The notes beneath the pieces are model-generated. The model saw only the letters and a list, made by a program, of their open reading frames with translations. It made no database searches and was not told the DNA's origin. A stretch of DNA of 64,000 nucleotides from NCBI GenBank assembly GCA_948144175.1, contig CANXME010002092.1, forward strand, positions 248,001 to 312,000. The letters run 5' to 3'. This stretch comes from Closterium sp. NIES-65 (lineage: Eukaryota > Streptophyta > Zygnematophyceae > Desmidiales > Closteriaceae). Position 1 is the first letter of the stretch, and every line of letters begins with the position of its first letter. Below, piece by piece: positions 20,091-30,543 of this stretch. The position numbers and the translations under genes are program-made.

Positions 20091-22090
20091 GATCGAGGAG
20101 TCGGGATGTCTGGTGCATCCGGGTCTCCCTCAGGGGCAATCACCGAGGACACGAGATGGGGCAAAGCAGCCGCAAAGCACTAGAACGCCTCCTGCCTGTC
20201 CTCGAAGACGTCCGTGCTAAGAGCACACTCACCCCCGACGGACGGAGGAAAGACAGACTCAGACGCAGCAACAAGACTAGCAGCGTAGTCTAGACGGCAG
20301 CGAGCAGCGAAGTCGACAAGCTCAGCAACTAGAGCAGACGCAGTAGTGGACTCAAAGGTAGGGTCAGTGACAGCAGTAGCAAGAAGGCGCGTGACCGAAG
20401 GACTAGCAGCACGAAGGGAGTTGGACTCCGGGTCAGCAAGCGAAGGAAGAGAGGACTCTGGAGGAGAAGGCAAAGGGACACGCAGAGGAGCAGTGGACGG
20501 ACGCAGTGCCATCTGGTGTGTGCCGGGGACTGCAGGAGGACGCGGACACGCAGTACGACCACTAGTGCGAGCAGCACAAACAGGCGACGCAGGACGAGAC
20601 GCAGGCTCACGACGCTCAGCAAGACCTCCAGTAGGACCAGTGTAGGGAGAAGGAGCAGGTAGCGGGGAGGCGGGCTGTAACTGGGATCGCGACTGGACAG
20701 GCTGCGGACACTCTAAGGGAGGAGCAGGACCAGTAGAGGGAGGGAGACAAAGAACGTGCTCCAGGAGGGGAACGAAGTACGGCCTCGGCCGCGCAGCGCC
20801 TCTAGAACCAGCAAGGATGGCACCAGGACCCCTGGGGCCAGCAGAACCTCCAGCTCCAACAGCGCCAACTCGAGGACCCTCACAAGCACCAGCGCCAATA
20901 GCACTGCCAGCGCCAACACCCTCAGCAGCTCCAACTCCAGTAGAAACGTCAGCACCAGCTGCCTCAGCAGCACCCCCAAATGCACCAGCACCAGTAGAAA
21001 CACCAGCGCCAACACCCCCAGAAGCTCCACCTCCAGCAGCACCAGGACCAACAGCAGCTCCAGTAGGACCAAGTCCAGTAGCTCCAGCCGCACCTCCAGA
21101 CTCAGCAGCACGTCTCCAGCGGCGGGCGAACCACTCGCGCAGCTCCTGTGGAGAGAGCGGCTCCCGCCTTGACGAAGCACAACCGGCGGCCACACGAGCA
21201 GACCCATCACCCCCAGGCTCAGCACCCCTAGGCTCAGCAACCCCAGTCTCAGCACCCCCAGACTCAGCACCCTTAGGCTCAGCACCCCCAGTCTCAGCAC
21301 CCCCAGTCTCAGCACCCCCAGACCCAGCACCCGCAGACCCGGCACCGGCAGGCTTAGTACCTCTAGCAGCACCAAAGTCGACAGCTACCTCGACAGGCTC
21401 GACTACGTCTACCTGGGACACACCTGAAGAGGCAGGACCCTGAGGAGGGAGGGGGTCTACCTGAGTAGCACTTGGCGCAAGGAAGAGCGGCGGCGGGGGG
21501 GGGGGGGGGGGGTGCAGTGCGGTAGGGGAAGAGATGGTAGTAAGGCACCGACTCGTCAAAGGTGACGTCCTGGGAGGACAGAACTCGGCGCGAGGTGGGG
21601 TGGTAAAACCGCGAGCCATGCGCGTCAGGGGGGAAACCAAGGAAGACGCAGGGAACAGCACGGGGGGACAGCTTGTCCGCAGACGAGTCGCGAACAAACG
21701 CGCGAGATCCCTAGACCCGAAACGCAGACGCATCGCCAACCTTCCCGGTCCACCACAAGGCGGCGGAGGTCTCTGGCAAGGAGACACGAGGCTGCAGGTT
21801 GAGCTGATGCGCAGCGTACTGAACCGCAAACGGCCACAGAAAATGGGGGGCAGCAGGCATGCATCATGGACGTACGAGCGACGTCCATGACCATGCCAAT
21901 ACGGCGCTCAGCAATCCCATTTTACTGTGGAGAGGCCGGAAGCGTGAAGGTCTGGCGGATGCCCTATGCACGACAAAAGGCTCCAAGACGGGCAGAGGAA
22001 AACTCCACGCCTTTGTCCGAGTGCAGACGCAGAACAAGAAAGTCGGAGCCGAAACTCTCTCTGAGCTGGAGTTGAGCTGCGCGGATTCAG
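20091..22090 (-). pseudogene. pol: Integrase C-terminal half and Gly/Ala-rich linker of element D
   Basis: A 549-codon frame (20180-21829) covers the end of the integrase region and the linker. It contains many GGAE-type repeats, one SPQELREWFARRWRRAA copy (near 21121-21157), then YFVPLLEHV, PPLECPQPVQ and the pre-RT segment. The upstream part (to 22090) includes NGIAERRIGMVMDVARTSMMHA with the catalytic Glu. A stretch of G (21493-21511) encodes a proline run and varies in length between copies. Confidence 0.8.
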
Positions 22091-22960
22091 TCAATCAACA
22101 CCTCAATGACGTCACTTTTGCTGCGTAAGGGGAAGACAGTGGTGTAACGCGAGTAGTCGTCAACCACCAGCAGAAAGTACCGCTCTCGTCCCTGCCCACT
22201 GACGCAGGCTGGGCCCCACACGTCCATGTGGAGAGTCTGCAGCGGAGCCTCTGTCGGAGGAAACTCGGAGGAGTGAGGGGCGGTGCGCTGTCGCCCCTCG
22301 CCGCAGGGGACGCAGGTAGGGCCAGGCCCCGGAGGAAGGGGAGGGAGAGACCGAGGAAGACCAGAGACAAGGACACGGGAGGCCATGCCTCTGAGACGAG
22401 GCAAGGAAGGGTGACCAACGCGGTGGTGCCAAAGGAGAGTCTGGTGGGACAGGAGACGACACGAGCAGGGGTTAGACTCAGGACCAGACCTGGACGCTGC
22501 AGCAAACACCTGACTCGACGCAGCTACGTGGACAGACTCAGCAGCAGGAGGAGACTCAGTAGTAAGGGTGTACAGGCTTGTCCCTGGCTGACGGCTGAAC
22601 GTGGCCAGGTGTCGACCTGTCCGAGCACACGTGCAGTGGGTCACTCGCTGACTCGCAGGAGTGAACTGGTCAACCCCTCGATTCAGTAGGTCCGCTCCAC
22701 TCACCAAGTTCGTAGAGAACGAGGGGAGGTAGAGACCAGACAGGGTGCCAGAGGGGGCTGCAGGGCACGGAAGGACATTGGAGAAGCTGGCAAGGACAAG
22801 ACCCCCAGAGGGGTCTGCCAGGGAGACTGCAACCGGCGGACTAAGTGGCGTAAGAGTGGTGCGGTCTCGAAAGAAGGAGCGGGACGCACCCGAGTCCAGG
22901 GTGAAGGTGTGGAGGGCCTGAGCTGAAGCAGTACCTGAGAGAGCAGACTCACCAGCACCT
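22087..22960 (-). pseudogene. pol: Protease, GAG-pre-integrase and integrase N-terminal half of element D
   Basis: On the minus strand the frame passes through the region following the protease (SGADLLNRGVDQFTPASQRV), the zinc-binding TLLWHHRVGHPSLPRL...CVPC, and LHMDVWGPACV to VFPLRSKSDVIEVLID. A TAG then replaces the Trp codon of IDWIRAA. At the protease site the complement near 22884-22900 reads the DSGAS region. Further stops in the second half of integrase make it inactive. Confidence 0.8.
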
Positions 22961-24449
22961 GGGGCTGCAGACGCACTAGCACCAAGAGCAGGAGTCTCAC
23001 GAGCACCTAGCGCAGCAGCCTCAATGCCCGGGTCATGCAGTATACACAGGTAATAGGCACCCTCAACACTATCAGCAACAGCATATATGGCAGCAAGAAT
23101 AGCATCAAAGTCAAGATCAAAGATAGCAACCCCAGCCTTGGCGAGATCTCCCCAGCGAGGGATCTCTGACGCGTCAGGGAACTGGCGACGCCACGCGTCC
23201 GTTAGGCGACCAAAGCAGCGCTAGTTGGAGTGCGGACCTCCGCACTGCTCACCAGTGCGGTCGCCGGTACGGAGAACGTAGGAGCAGGGACCAAAACCCC
23301 CACCTCACTGGCGTGCAGTGTACCACTCACGAAGCTGCTGAGGGGATATGGTCACACCGCTCTGCTGCTGGTGCGGACCATCACCGGAGCCACCCGTCGG
23401 TGCAGAATCACGACTCGCACCACCACAGCCGCCGCCGCCGCCGCCGCCACCGCCTCCTCCGCCGCCTCCGCCGCCTCCTCCACCTCCGCCTCCTCCACTA
23501 CCTCTGCCGCCTCCGCTCCCTCCGCCACCTCCACCGCCTCCCCCGCCTCCATTGCTGCCGCCGCCACCACCACCCCCGGCACCACTCCCACCACCACCCC
23601 CACTCCCTCCAACGCCTCCACCACCACCTCCACCGCCCCCTCCACCCCCTCCAGAGCCCTTGTCCCCCTTGCCCTTGCCGTTGCGGCGTCTCCCACTCGG
23701 GGCAGACGCAGCGCGGACCGACTCGAAACCAACGAGGTCGGCCGCAGAAGTAGAGGCGACAATGGGCAAGAGGGGGGATGGAGAACACCCCTCAAAGACG
23801 GGGGTGTGAGGGTCACCACAAGAGGCTCCTACAACAACTATGCTTTTCTCTATCGCTAGGAGGGTCTTCTCGAGGAGTTTAACGGTGAGAGTGGTGGGGC
23901 AAATAGACAAGAAGGGCTCCTTGACTATGCGAAGAGAGTCAGGGAGCCAGGTGACTATGTAGTATAGGGTGATGTACATGGGGGGGGGGTTCTTGGCGCA
24001 GAAATCCGCAGGAAGCGCAGCGCGGTAGCGAGTGTCAAGAGTGCGGAGGTGCGTAATGAGGTCAGCGATAGTGGGAAAGGCAGCAAGGTCAGGGAAGAGG
24101 AAGGGAAGCATGAGGCGGCCCAGTGCAGCAGTGGTAGGGGAAGAGTAGCGTGAAACTACAGCGTCGTACAAGGTCTGAGCACTCTTGTACTGGCTAAAGT
24201 GCGCACGCTGAGTGGTCGGTAAGTGGCGGCGAACAGCAAGGCGAGCAGCAGCATCACGAGTGGCCCGCTGTGAGCGAACAGTGGCATCAGCATCAGCAGC
24301 AGGGGGGGGGAGGCACCAGAAGTGAGGTCAAACAGGGAGAGGCCGTCTGCCCTATCGCACTGCAGAAAAAGCTGTAGATCATCTACCCAGACCTCAAAGT
24401 CCACTGTCCGACCCTCAGCGTCAAAAGTGAGGACGCTAGGGGAAGCCAT
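22961..24449 (-). pseudogene. gag: gag of element D
   Basis: The complement of 24447-24449 is the start ATG. The frame shifts at a G run near 24303-24312 after DLTSGASP. It is then open from 24171 to 23305. This part includes LYDAVVSRYSSP (complement), KNPPPMYITLYYIV with a ten-base C run in frame, the basic linker and about 90 residues dominated by Gly (23425-23660). SPQQLREWYTARQ ends the open frame with TAG/TGA near 23305. The finger C-X13-C-X3-H follows. Confidence 0.82.
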
Positions 24450-25724
24450 AATTGCATTAGGCAGGCAGTGAGCGCAGTGAGGCAGAGACTGAGCTCTTAC
24501 CAGGCAGGTGGGGCGATCGGGCTTCTCGGCGGCTCGGCTGCAGGGCGGCTCGGCTGCCGGGCGGCTCGGCTGTACGGGCGACTCGGCTGCTAGGCGGCTC
24601 GGCTGCTGGGCGGCTTGACTGCTGGGCGGCTCGGCTGCTGGGCGGCTCGGCTGTTGGGCGGCTCGGTTGTCGGTCGGCTCGGCGGCTGGGCGGCTCGGCT
24701 GCCTGGCGGCTCGGTTGCTGGGCGACTCGGGCGGTTGGGACGGGGCCGTAGAGGGGCCGAAGTGGGGCTGACGGGGCCTTAGCGGGGCCGTAGTGGGGCC
24801 GACGGGGCCGTAGTGGGGCTGTAGTGGGGCCGCAACGGGGCCTAAGAGGGGCAGACGGGGCCGTAGCTGGGGCCGTAGCGGGGCCGACAGGGCCTTAATG
24901 GGGCTGTAGCGGGGCCGTAACGGGGCCGAAGTGGGGGCCGAAAGGGGCCTAAGTGGGGCCGCAACGGGGCCGTAGCAAGGCCGCAACAGGGCCAAAGTGG
25001 GGGGGGGGGCGACGGGGCCTAAGCGGGGCCGCAGCAGGGCCGACGAGGCCTTAGCGGGGCCGAAGATGGGCTAAGCGGGGCCGACGGGGCCGTAGAGGGG
25101 CTGTAGCGGGGCCGCAACGGGGCCGAAGTGGGGCTGACGGGGCCTAAGCGGGGTCGCAACGGGGCCGACGGTGCCTAAGCGGGGCCAATCGGGGCCGTAG
25201 CGGGGCCTAAGCGGGGCTATAGCGGGGCCGACGGGGCCTAAGCGGGGCCGAGGTGGGCTAAGCGGGGCCGACGTGGCAGTAGCGGAGCTGTAGCGGGGCC
25301 GCAACGGGGCCAAAGTGGGGCTGACGGGGCCTAAGCAGGGGCCGCAACAGGGCCGACGGGTCCTAAGCGGGGCCAATCGGGGCCGTAGCAGGGCCTAAGC
25401 GGGGCTATAACGGGGCCGACGGGGCCTAAGCGGGGCCGACGGTGGGCTAAGCGGGGCCGACGGGGCCGAGTGAGGGGCCAATGGGGCCTAAGCGAGGCCG
25501 CAACGAGGCCGTAGCGAGGCCTAAGCGGGGCCGACGGGGCCTAAGCAGGGCCAACGGGGCCGTAGCGGGGCCAACGGTGGGCGGCTCGAGGGGCAGTAAG
25601 GGCGGCCAAAAGGCGTCTCGGGGCGCTACTCGGGTTAGGAGGTAAGCGCGCTCCGGGCAGAGGAGAAAAAAATTACGTGGTGGGCCCTAGGCAGTATTCC
25701 CACTCGGGAACCTGCTCGATACCA
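24450..25724 (-). repeat. Leader of element D, GGGGCCGTAGCGGGGCC minisatellite
   Basis: This is about 1.27 kb of tandem units such as GGGGCCGACGGGGCCTAAGC (as written on the plus strand), changing to CGGCTCGGCTGCTGGGCGG units toward gag (24520-24730). A splice-donor complement, CTCTTACCAGGCAGG, lies at 24494-24508. The primer site TGGTATCGAGC is the complement of 25714-25724. Confidence 0.8.
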
Positions 25725-25855
25725 TGACGAGAAGTGAGAATGGATGAATGAACTATGAAAGAGTTGGGTACAAGTACCAACCCTAATTGGGTTGTACCCC
25801 ATATGGGCTACCCCACTATAGCCCACACAAATGTACAAGCTATAATGTTCTGACA
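25725..25855 (-). repeat. 5' LTR of element D (131 bp)
   Basis: On the minus strand it starts TGTCAGAACATT and ends TTCTCGTCA. It abuts the gag of element E (cgcta), which marks the insertion point. It differs at only a few positions from the LTRs of E and R. Confidence 0.9.
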
Positions 25856-26160
25856 TAGCGTGCAACTACAACGTCGTACAAGGTGTGAGCACTCTTGTAC
25901 TGGCTAAAGTGTGCACGCTCAGTGGTCGGTAAGTGGCGGCGCACAGCAAGGCGAGCAGCAGCATCACGTGTGGCCCACTGTGAGCGAACAGTGGCGTCAG
26001 CATCAGCAGCAGGGGCAGGGGAGGCACCAGAAGTGAGGTCAAACAGTGAGAGGCCGTCTGCCCTATCGCACTGCAGAAAAAGCTGCAGATCATCTACCCA
26101 GACCTCAAAGTCCACTTCCCGACCCTCTGCGTCAAAGGTGAGAACGCTAGGGGAGGCCAT
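25856..26160 (-). pseudogene. gag: gag start of element E
   Basis: The start ATG is the complement of 26158-26160. The frame is clean for 101 codons: MASPSVLTFDAEGREVDFEV and on through RSQWATRDAAARLAVRRHL to YDVVVARY, where element D begins. The Trp codon that is TAG in L, R and S is intact here. Confidence 0.85.
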
Positions 26161-27100
26161 AACAGCAGTAGGCAGGCAGTGAGTACAGTGGTGCAGGGCA
26201 GTGCAGTGGCAGAGACTATGCTCTTACCAGGCAGGTGGGGCGATCGGGCTGCTCGGCGGCTCGGCGGTCGGGCGGCTCGGCTGGACAGTGCTGGGCGACT
26301 CGGCTGTCGGGCGGCTCGGCTGGTGGGCGGCTCGGCTGCTGGGCGGCGTGGTTGCTGGGCGGCTCGGCGGTCGGGCGGCTCGGTTGGTGGGCGGCTCGGC
26401 GGTCAGGCGGCTCAGCTGGCCAGCGGTTCGGCTGCTCGGCGCTGCGGGCGCTGCGCGGCGAGGCCGCAGGTGGCGGCGAGGCCGCACGTAGCGGCGAGGC
26501 CTTAGGTTGCAGCGGGCCGCAAGGGTGGGCGGTGCCGCAGGTGGCGACGGGGCCGCAAGTGGAGACGGGGCCTCAAAGGGGCTGTAGCGGGGCCGTAAAG
26601 GGGCCGTTGAGGGGCCTGGGAAGGGCCGCGGAGGGGCCTAGGCAGGGCCGCAAAGGGGCCGCAAGGGGCCAAACGAGGTCGCAAAGGGGCCTAAGCGGGG
26701 CCGCGGAGGGGCCGGTAAGGGGCCTAGGCGAGGCCGTAAGGGGCACGACGGGGCCGCGGAGGGGCCTAAGCGGGGCCGCGACGAGGCCGTAAGGGGCCCA
26801 AGCGGGGCCGCTACGGGGCCGTAAGGGGCCTACGCGGGGCCGCGACGGGGCCGTGAGGGGCCTAAGCGGGGCTGCGACGGGGCCGTAAGGGGCCTGAGCG
26901 GGGCCGCGACGGGGTCGTAAGGGGCCAGACAGGGCCATAGAAGGCGGCGCGAGGGGCCGTAAGGGCGGCCAACGAGGGCCACTAAGGCGGTTCGGGGCGC
27001 TACTCGGGTTAGGAGCGAAGCGCGCTCCAGGCAGGGAAGGAAAAAAAAGTTCGTGGTGGGCCTTAGGCAGTATTCCCACTCGGGAACCTGCTCGATACCA
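26161..27100 (-). repeat. Leader of element E, minisatellite
   Basis: The arrangement matches D: GGGGCCTAAGCGGGGCCG-type units (26530-26990), then CGGCTCGGCTGCTGGG-type units toward gag. A splice-donor complement, CTCTTACCAGGCAGG, is at 26221-26235. The primer site is the complement of 27090-27100. Confidence 0.8.
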
Positions 27101-27231
27101 TGACGAGAAGTGAGAATGGATGAATGAACTATGAAAGAGTTGGGTACAAGTACTAACCCTAATTGGGTTGTACCCCTTATGGGCTACCCCACTACAGCCT
27201 ACACAAATGTATAAGCTATAATGTTCTGACA
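27101..27231 (-). repeat. 5' LTR of element E (131 bp)
   Basis: Minus-strand ends are TGTCAGAACATT and TTCTCGTCA, followed by the primer site TGGTATCGAGC. The body carries the palindrome AACCCTAATTGGGTT. Confidence 0.9.
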
Positions 27232-27897
27232 CAGACACGTTAGCACCTAGAGCTGCAGCCTCACTGGTCCCAATACCCAGGTCGGGCGGTACACTCAGGT
27301 AACAGTCGCCCTCAACACTAATAGTCAATGCATACATAGCAGCAAGGATAGCATCATAATCAAGAGCAAAGATATCAATTCCCTTCTTAAGCAGATCAAC
27401 CCAGCGGGGCAGCTCAGAGGCATCAGGAAACTGCTCGCGCCAGGCGTCGTCGAGGCGAAAGAAGAGTTGCGCTGTGCCGTGTGAAACCTCCCACAAGTCT
27501 GGCCAGTGCGGTCACCTGTGCGGATGACGTACGGGCAGGTACCTCCAACCCCAGACCCCCCACGCTGAGAGTACAACTCACGGAGCTGCTGGGGCGACGG
27601 GGGCTCACTGGGACGCTGCTGCTGCTGCTGCCTCTGGTCGCCGCCCAACCCGCCACGCTGCACCGCTCCACCGCGCCCTCCACCAGCTCCACCGCCGCCA
27701 CCACTGCCACCACCCCCACCTCCACCTCCACCACCACCGCCTCCAGCACCCCCAGCTCCGCCACTGCCCCCCGCACCACCAGCACCACTCCCACCATTGC
27801 CGCCACCGCCGCCGCCCCCTCCACCCCCTCCACCACCACCTCCCACGCCGCCGCCTCCTCCACCCCAGCCCCCCTTGCCCCTGCCGCCCCTGCGCCT

Positions 27898-28073
27898 TGT
27901 CAGAATGTTATGCTCTAGCATGTAGTGGGGTGCTCTATAGCGAGTACAACCCTTCTAGGGTTTGCTATTTGTATCCTCATTCCTGCTAGTGAGCCCCCTC
28001 TTTGCCTAAACTGTTTCTTGCCTAGCTAGTGCTTTCCTAGCTCTGGCTCCTACTCCTGTCTACTATTATCACA
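27898..28073 (+). repeat. 5' LTR of element G (176 bp)
   Basis: It begins TGTCAGAATGTTATG and ends ATTATCACA. It contains TCTAGGGTTTGC, a telo-box-like motif at the same relative position as in the other LTRs. Confidence 0.9.
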
Positions 28074-29240
28074 TGCTATCAGAGCAGGTCGATCCCCTTG
28101 GGTCGATCCTGTGGGTGGGCTCACCACCTCACTGCTTCCGCTGCTACTGCTACTCTCTGGCGTGCGACGGATTTTTCATCCCGCCGCGCGCTCGGAGCGT
28201 GCGGCAGTTTTCTGCCCACCATGCGCCCCGAGGCGCGCGGCGGTTTTCTGCCCGCCGTGCGCCCTGAGGCGGGCGGCAGTTTTCTGCCCGCCGTGCGCCC
28301 TGAGGCGCGCGGCGGGTTTCTGCCCCGTCACTCGGCGCGTCGCCCCCGGGAGGCGCTGCGACGGGCGACGGGGACCCGCGCGTCGCTCCCCGTCGCCCGT
28401 CATAGCCGGCGCGCGGCCCGTACAGGCTGCACGCGGCCCGTACGGGCTGCGCCAAGCCCGCGCGCGGTTCGGGCCGCCTGCGCGCGGTTCGGGCGGCTGT
28501 GCCAGGCCCGTGGGCGGCCTGTTCTTCACTGCCCCTGCGCTGCCTGCTGTCCCCCGTGCCTCTGCTGGCGCCCCACCCCTCCTGCTGCCCGTTCTCCTGG
28601 ATTAGGGTTTGGGGGTGAGGGGTATGGGGGTGCAGCTTCTGTGTGCCGTCCCCTGCTTCTCCTCCTCCTCCGTCTCCCAGTGCTGCACCTGCCGCTGAGG
28701 GGGGTGGACCTGTTGGAGCCGTCGGAGTGGTACTAAGGGGGGTGAAGGGGGAGTGGAACTAGGGGTGAAGCAGGGGGGTGTGTGTCAGGGGGGGTGGGAC
28801 TGTTTGGGGAGGTTGCACGGAGGTTGCCGTCGTGTCGCCAGCAGCACCTGTAGTCTGAGGAGTTGCTCCGGTAGCCCAGTCGCAGCCGCCTGTGCCAGTC
28901 GCCCGTGGGTCCGTTGCTCGTCTGCCGCTACTTTTAGCCGCGTGGCCAGTTACTCCAGTAGTCCGGAGCATTGTTCCGGTAGCCGCTGTGCCAGTGTGCC
29001 TCCTGTTGCCCGTGTGTCTGCAGCTTCAGTCGTTGCCTCCTATCTCCTCTCCTCTTACAGTCTCGCCTCCTCCTCCTCACTTGCCCTCTGCGATAGCCTC
29101 TAGCTTTGCTTACACTTGTGAACTTTGCACTGTTGCTTCTTGAACTTGTGCTCAGAATGTGCGGTGACATTGTGATCCACCCTGAGCTTGTTCTGCTTTG
29201 CTTGCTCTGTTGATTACACCCCACTTTGGCTATGGGGGTG
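28074..29240 (+). other. Internal region of element G
   Basis: The region has a primer site, then three to four copies of a roughly 42-bp unit around GCCCGCCGTGCGCCCTGAGG (28210-28325), then Pro/Ala/Arg-rich low-complexity sequence. No protease, integrase or RT motif is seen on either strand. A short stretch near 29080-29100 (CCCTCTGCGATAGC) resembles the end of the integrase-RT linker of element B, so G may be an internally deleted relative. Confidence 0.6.
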
Positions 29241-29416
29241 TGTCAGAATGTTATGCTCTAGCCTGTAGTGGGGTGCTCTATAGCGAGTACAACCCTTCTA
29301 GGGTTTGCTATTTGTATCCTCATTCCTGCTAGTGAACACCCTCTTTGCCTAAACTGTTTCTTGCCTAGCTAGTGCTTTCCTAGCTCTGGCTCCTACTCCT
29401 GTCTACTATTATCACA
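29241..29416 (+). repeat. 3' LTR of element G (176 bp)
   Basis: Same ends as the 5' LTR; preceded by ATGGGGGTG as polypurine tract and followed by the target duplication CGCCT. Confidence 0.9.
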
Positions 29417-30187
29417 CGCCTCCCACTGGGAGCGAACGCAGCTCCATCCCCCTCAGCACCAAGGTAGTCAACAGCACCAGCAGATGCAATGGAGGGGAGG
29501 GGGGGGGAGGGGGAGCACCCCTCAAAGAAGGGGGTTCGGGGGTCACCAAGAGAGGCACCTACAGCTACAATGCTCTTCTCAGCTGCTAGGAGTTCCTTCT
29601 CGAGGAGGTCGACAGTGAGGTCAGTGGGGGAGAGGGCGAGAAACTGGTCCCTGACAGTGCAAAGGGAGTCAGGGAGGCGGGTGACAAGGTGGTACAGTGT
29701 GAGGTACATCGGGGGGGGGGTTCTTGGCGAGGAAATCAGGGGGGGGGGGGGGTGCGGCACGGTAGCGGAGATCACTAGTACGGAGGTGAGTGATGAGGTC
29801 AGCTATAGTGGCAAAGGCAGACAGATCAGGGAAGAGGTAGGGCAGTGAGAGACGGCCTATCGCAGCAGTGGCAGGGGAGGAGTAGCGGGCAACTACAGCG
29901 TCACACAGTTCCTTAGCGGTCTTATGCTGGCCAAAGTGCTAGCGCTCATCTAACGGCAGGTGGCTGCGAATGGCTAGGCGAGCATGGGCGTCACGAGTCT
30001 GCCACTGTGAGCGAGTAGTACTGTTAGCAGTAGCAGCAGGTGCGGGAGCAGCGCCGGGCGTGTGGTCATAGAGGGAAACATCGTCCTTGGCAGTGATCTG
30101 GAGGTACAGGTGAAGGTCATCAAGCCAGACATCGAACTTAATCGGGCGGCCCTCGGCGTCAAAGGTGAGAACAGTGGGACTGGCCAT

Positions 30188-30304
30188 AGTGGCAGTAGCA
30201 GTAGCAGTAGTAGCAGTAGTAGCAGTAGTAGCAGTAGCAGTAGTAGCAGTAGCAGTAGCAACAGGAGTAGCAGTAGAAGCAGGAAGAGCAGTTGCAGCAG
30301 GTAG
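30188..30304 (-). repeat. CAG/TAG-trinucleotide leader segment of element F
   Basis: A run of GTAGCAGTAGCA-type triplets directly upstream of the gag of F. It corresponds in position to the CTG-rich end of the leader of element B. The leader continues at 31962 beyond element H. Confidence 0.7.
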
Positions 30305-30543
30305 TGTCGTGATACTAGCTTAATAGGTAGTTGAGAGTTTAGGACGGCCTACGCTTAATAGCCTAGGCCAAGGAGAAGTCGAGGGAGTTGTGCCAAGGGT
30401 ATTGAGAAATTTGGGAAAATGTGTGTTCACTACAGGTTTGCAAGAACATATAGCATGTGAACAAAGAAGGTGCACCACCTAACAAAGTTTGTAATGACTA
30501 CACTAACTACAGCTACAGGCAATTACATATATAAATTCTGACA
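30305..30543 (-). repeat. 3' LTR of element H (239 bp)
   Basis: Minus-strand ends are TGTCAGAATTTATATATG and GTATCACGACA. The TATATATG near the start could serve as a TATA box. Confidence 0.88.

Larger units (their letters stand above)
19392..25855 (-). mobile_element. Copia element D: 5' complete, truncated in RT
   Basis: Read on the minus strand it has a 131-bp LTR (25725-25855), leader, gag, protease, integrase, linker and RT up to SYLGL. RT is cut at about 19392, and the RNase H and 3' LTR are gone. It inserted into the gag of element E, immediately after the VARY codons. Sequence divergence from the other copies is modest. Confidence 0.88.
25856..27231 (-). mobile_element. Copia element E: 5' LTR, leader and start of gag
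   Basis: E inserted into the gag of element F (junction at 27231/27232). It was itself interrupted by D at 25855/25856, only 101 codons into gag. The rest of E should lie beyond the 3' end of D but was lost with the deletion that fused D to C. Confidence 0.87.
27898..29416 (+). mobile_element. Element G: short non-autonomous LTR retrotransposon (1,519 bp, TSD CGCCT)
   Basis: Two 176-bp LTRs (three differences by eye) flank 1,167 bp with no recognisable gag or pol domain. CGCCT at 27893-27897 is repeated perfectly at 29417-29421, and the gag of F continues across it. A primer site TGCTATCAGAGC follows the 5' LTR. The last 100 bp before the 3' LTR (GTGATCCACCCTGAGCTTG, then ATGGGGGTG) match the 3' untranslated region of the autonomous copia elements, which suggests it borrows their enzymes. 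Confidence 0.9.
27232..30187 (-). pseudogene. gag: gag of element F (two pieces around element G)
   Basis: The first piece (29422-30187) starts at the complement ATG 30185-30187 and carries LPLDER, a stop replacing the next codon, then KELCDAVVARYSSP, MYLTLYHLVTRLPDSL and DPRTPFFEGCSPSP. Element G sits at APSGRR/RRGGRG, just before the glycine tract. The second piece (27232-27897) holds GWGGGGGGVGG-type repeats, PSPQQLRELYSQRGG (LREL instead of LREW), and a finger C-X13-C-X3-H whose last Cys is lost. It ends in ALDYDAILAAMYALT and the spacer cut by element E. Several homopolymer shifts are present. Confidence 0.8.

Noticed and set aside
20346-21443. Plus-strand Ser/Thr- and Pro/Ala-rich frames
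   Set aside because: These are the reverse complement of the Gly/Ala-rich integrase linker of element D.
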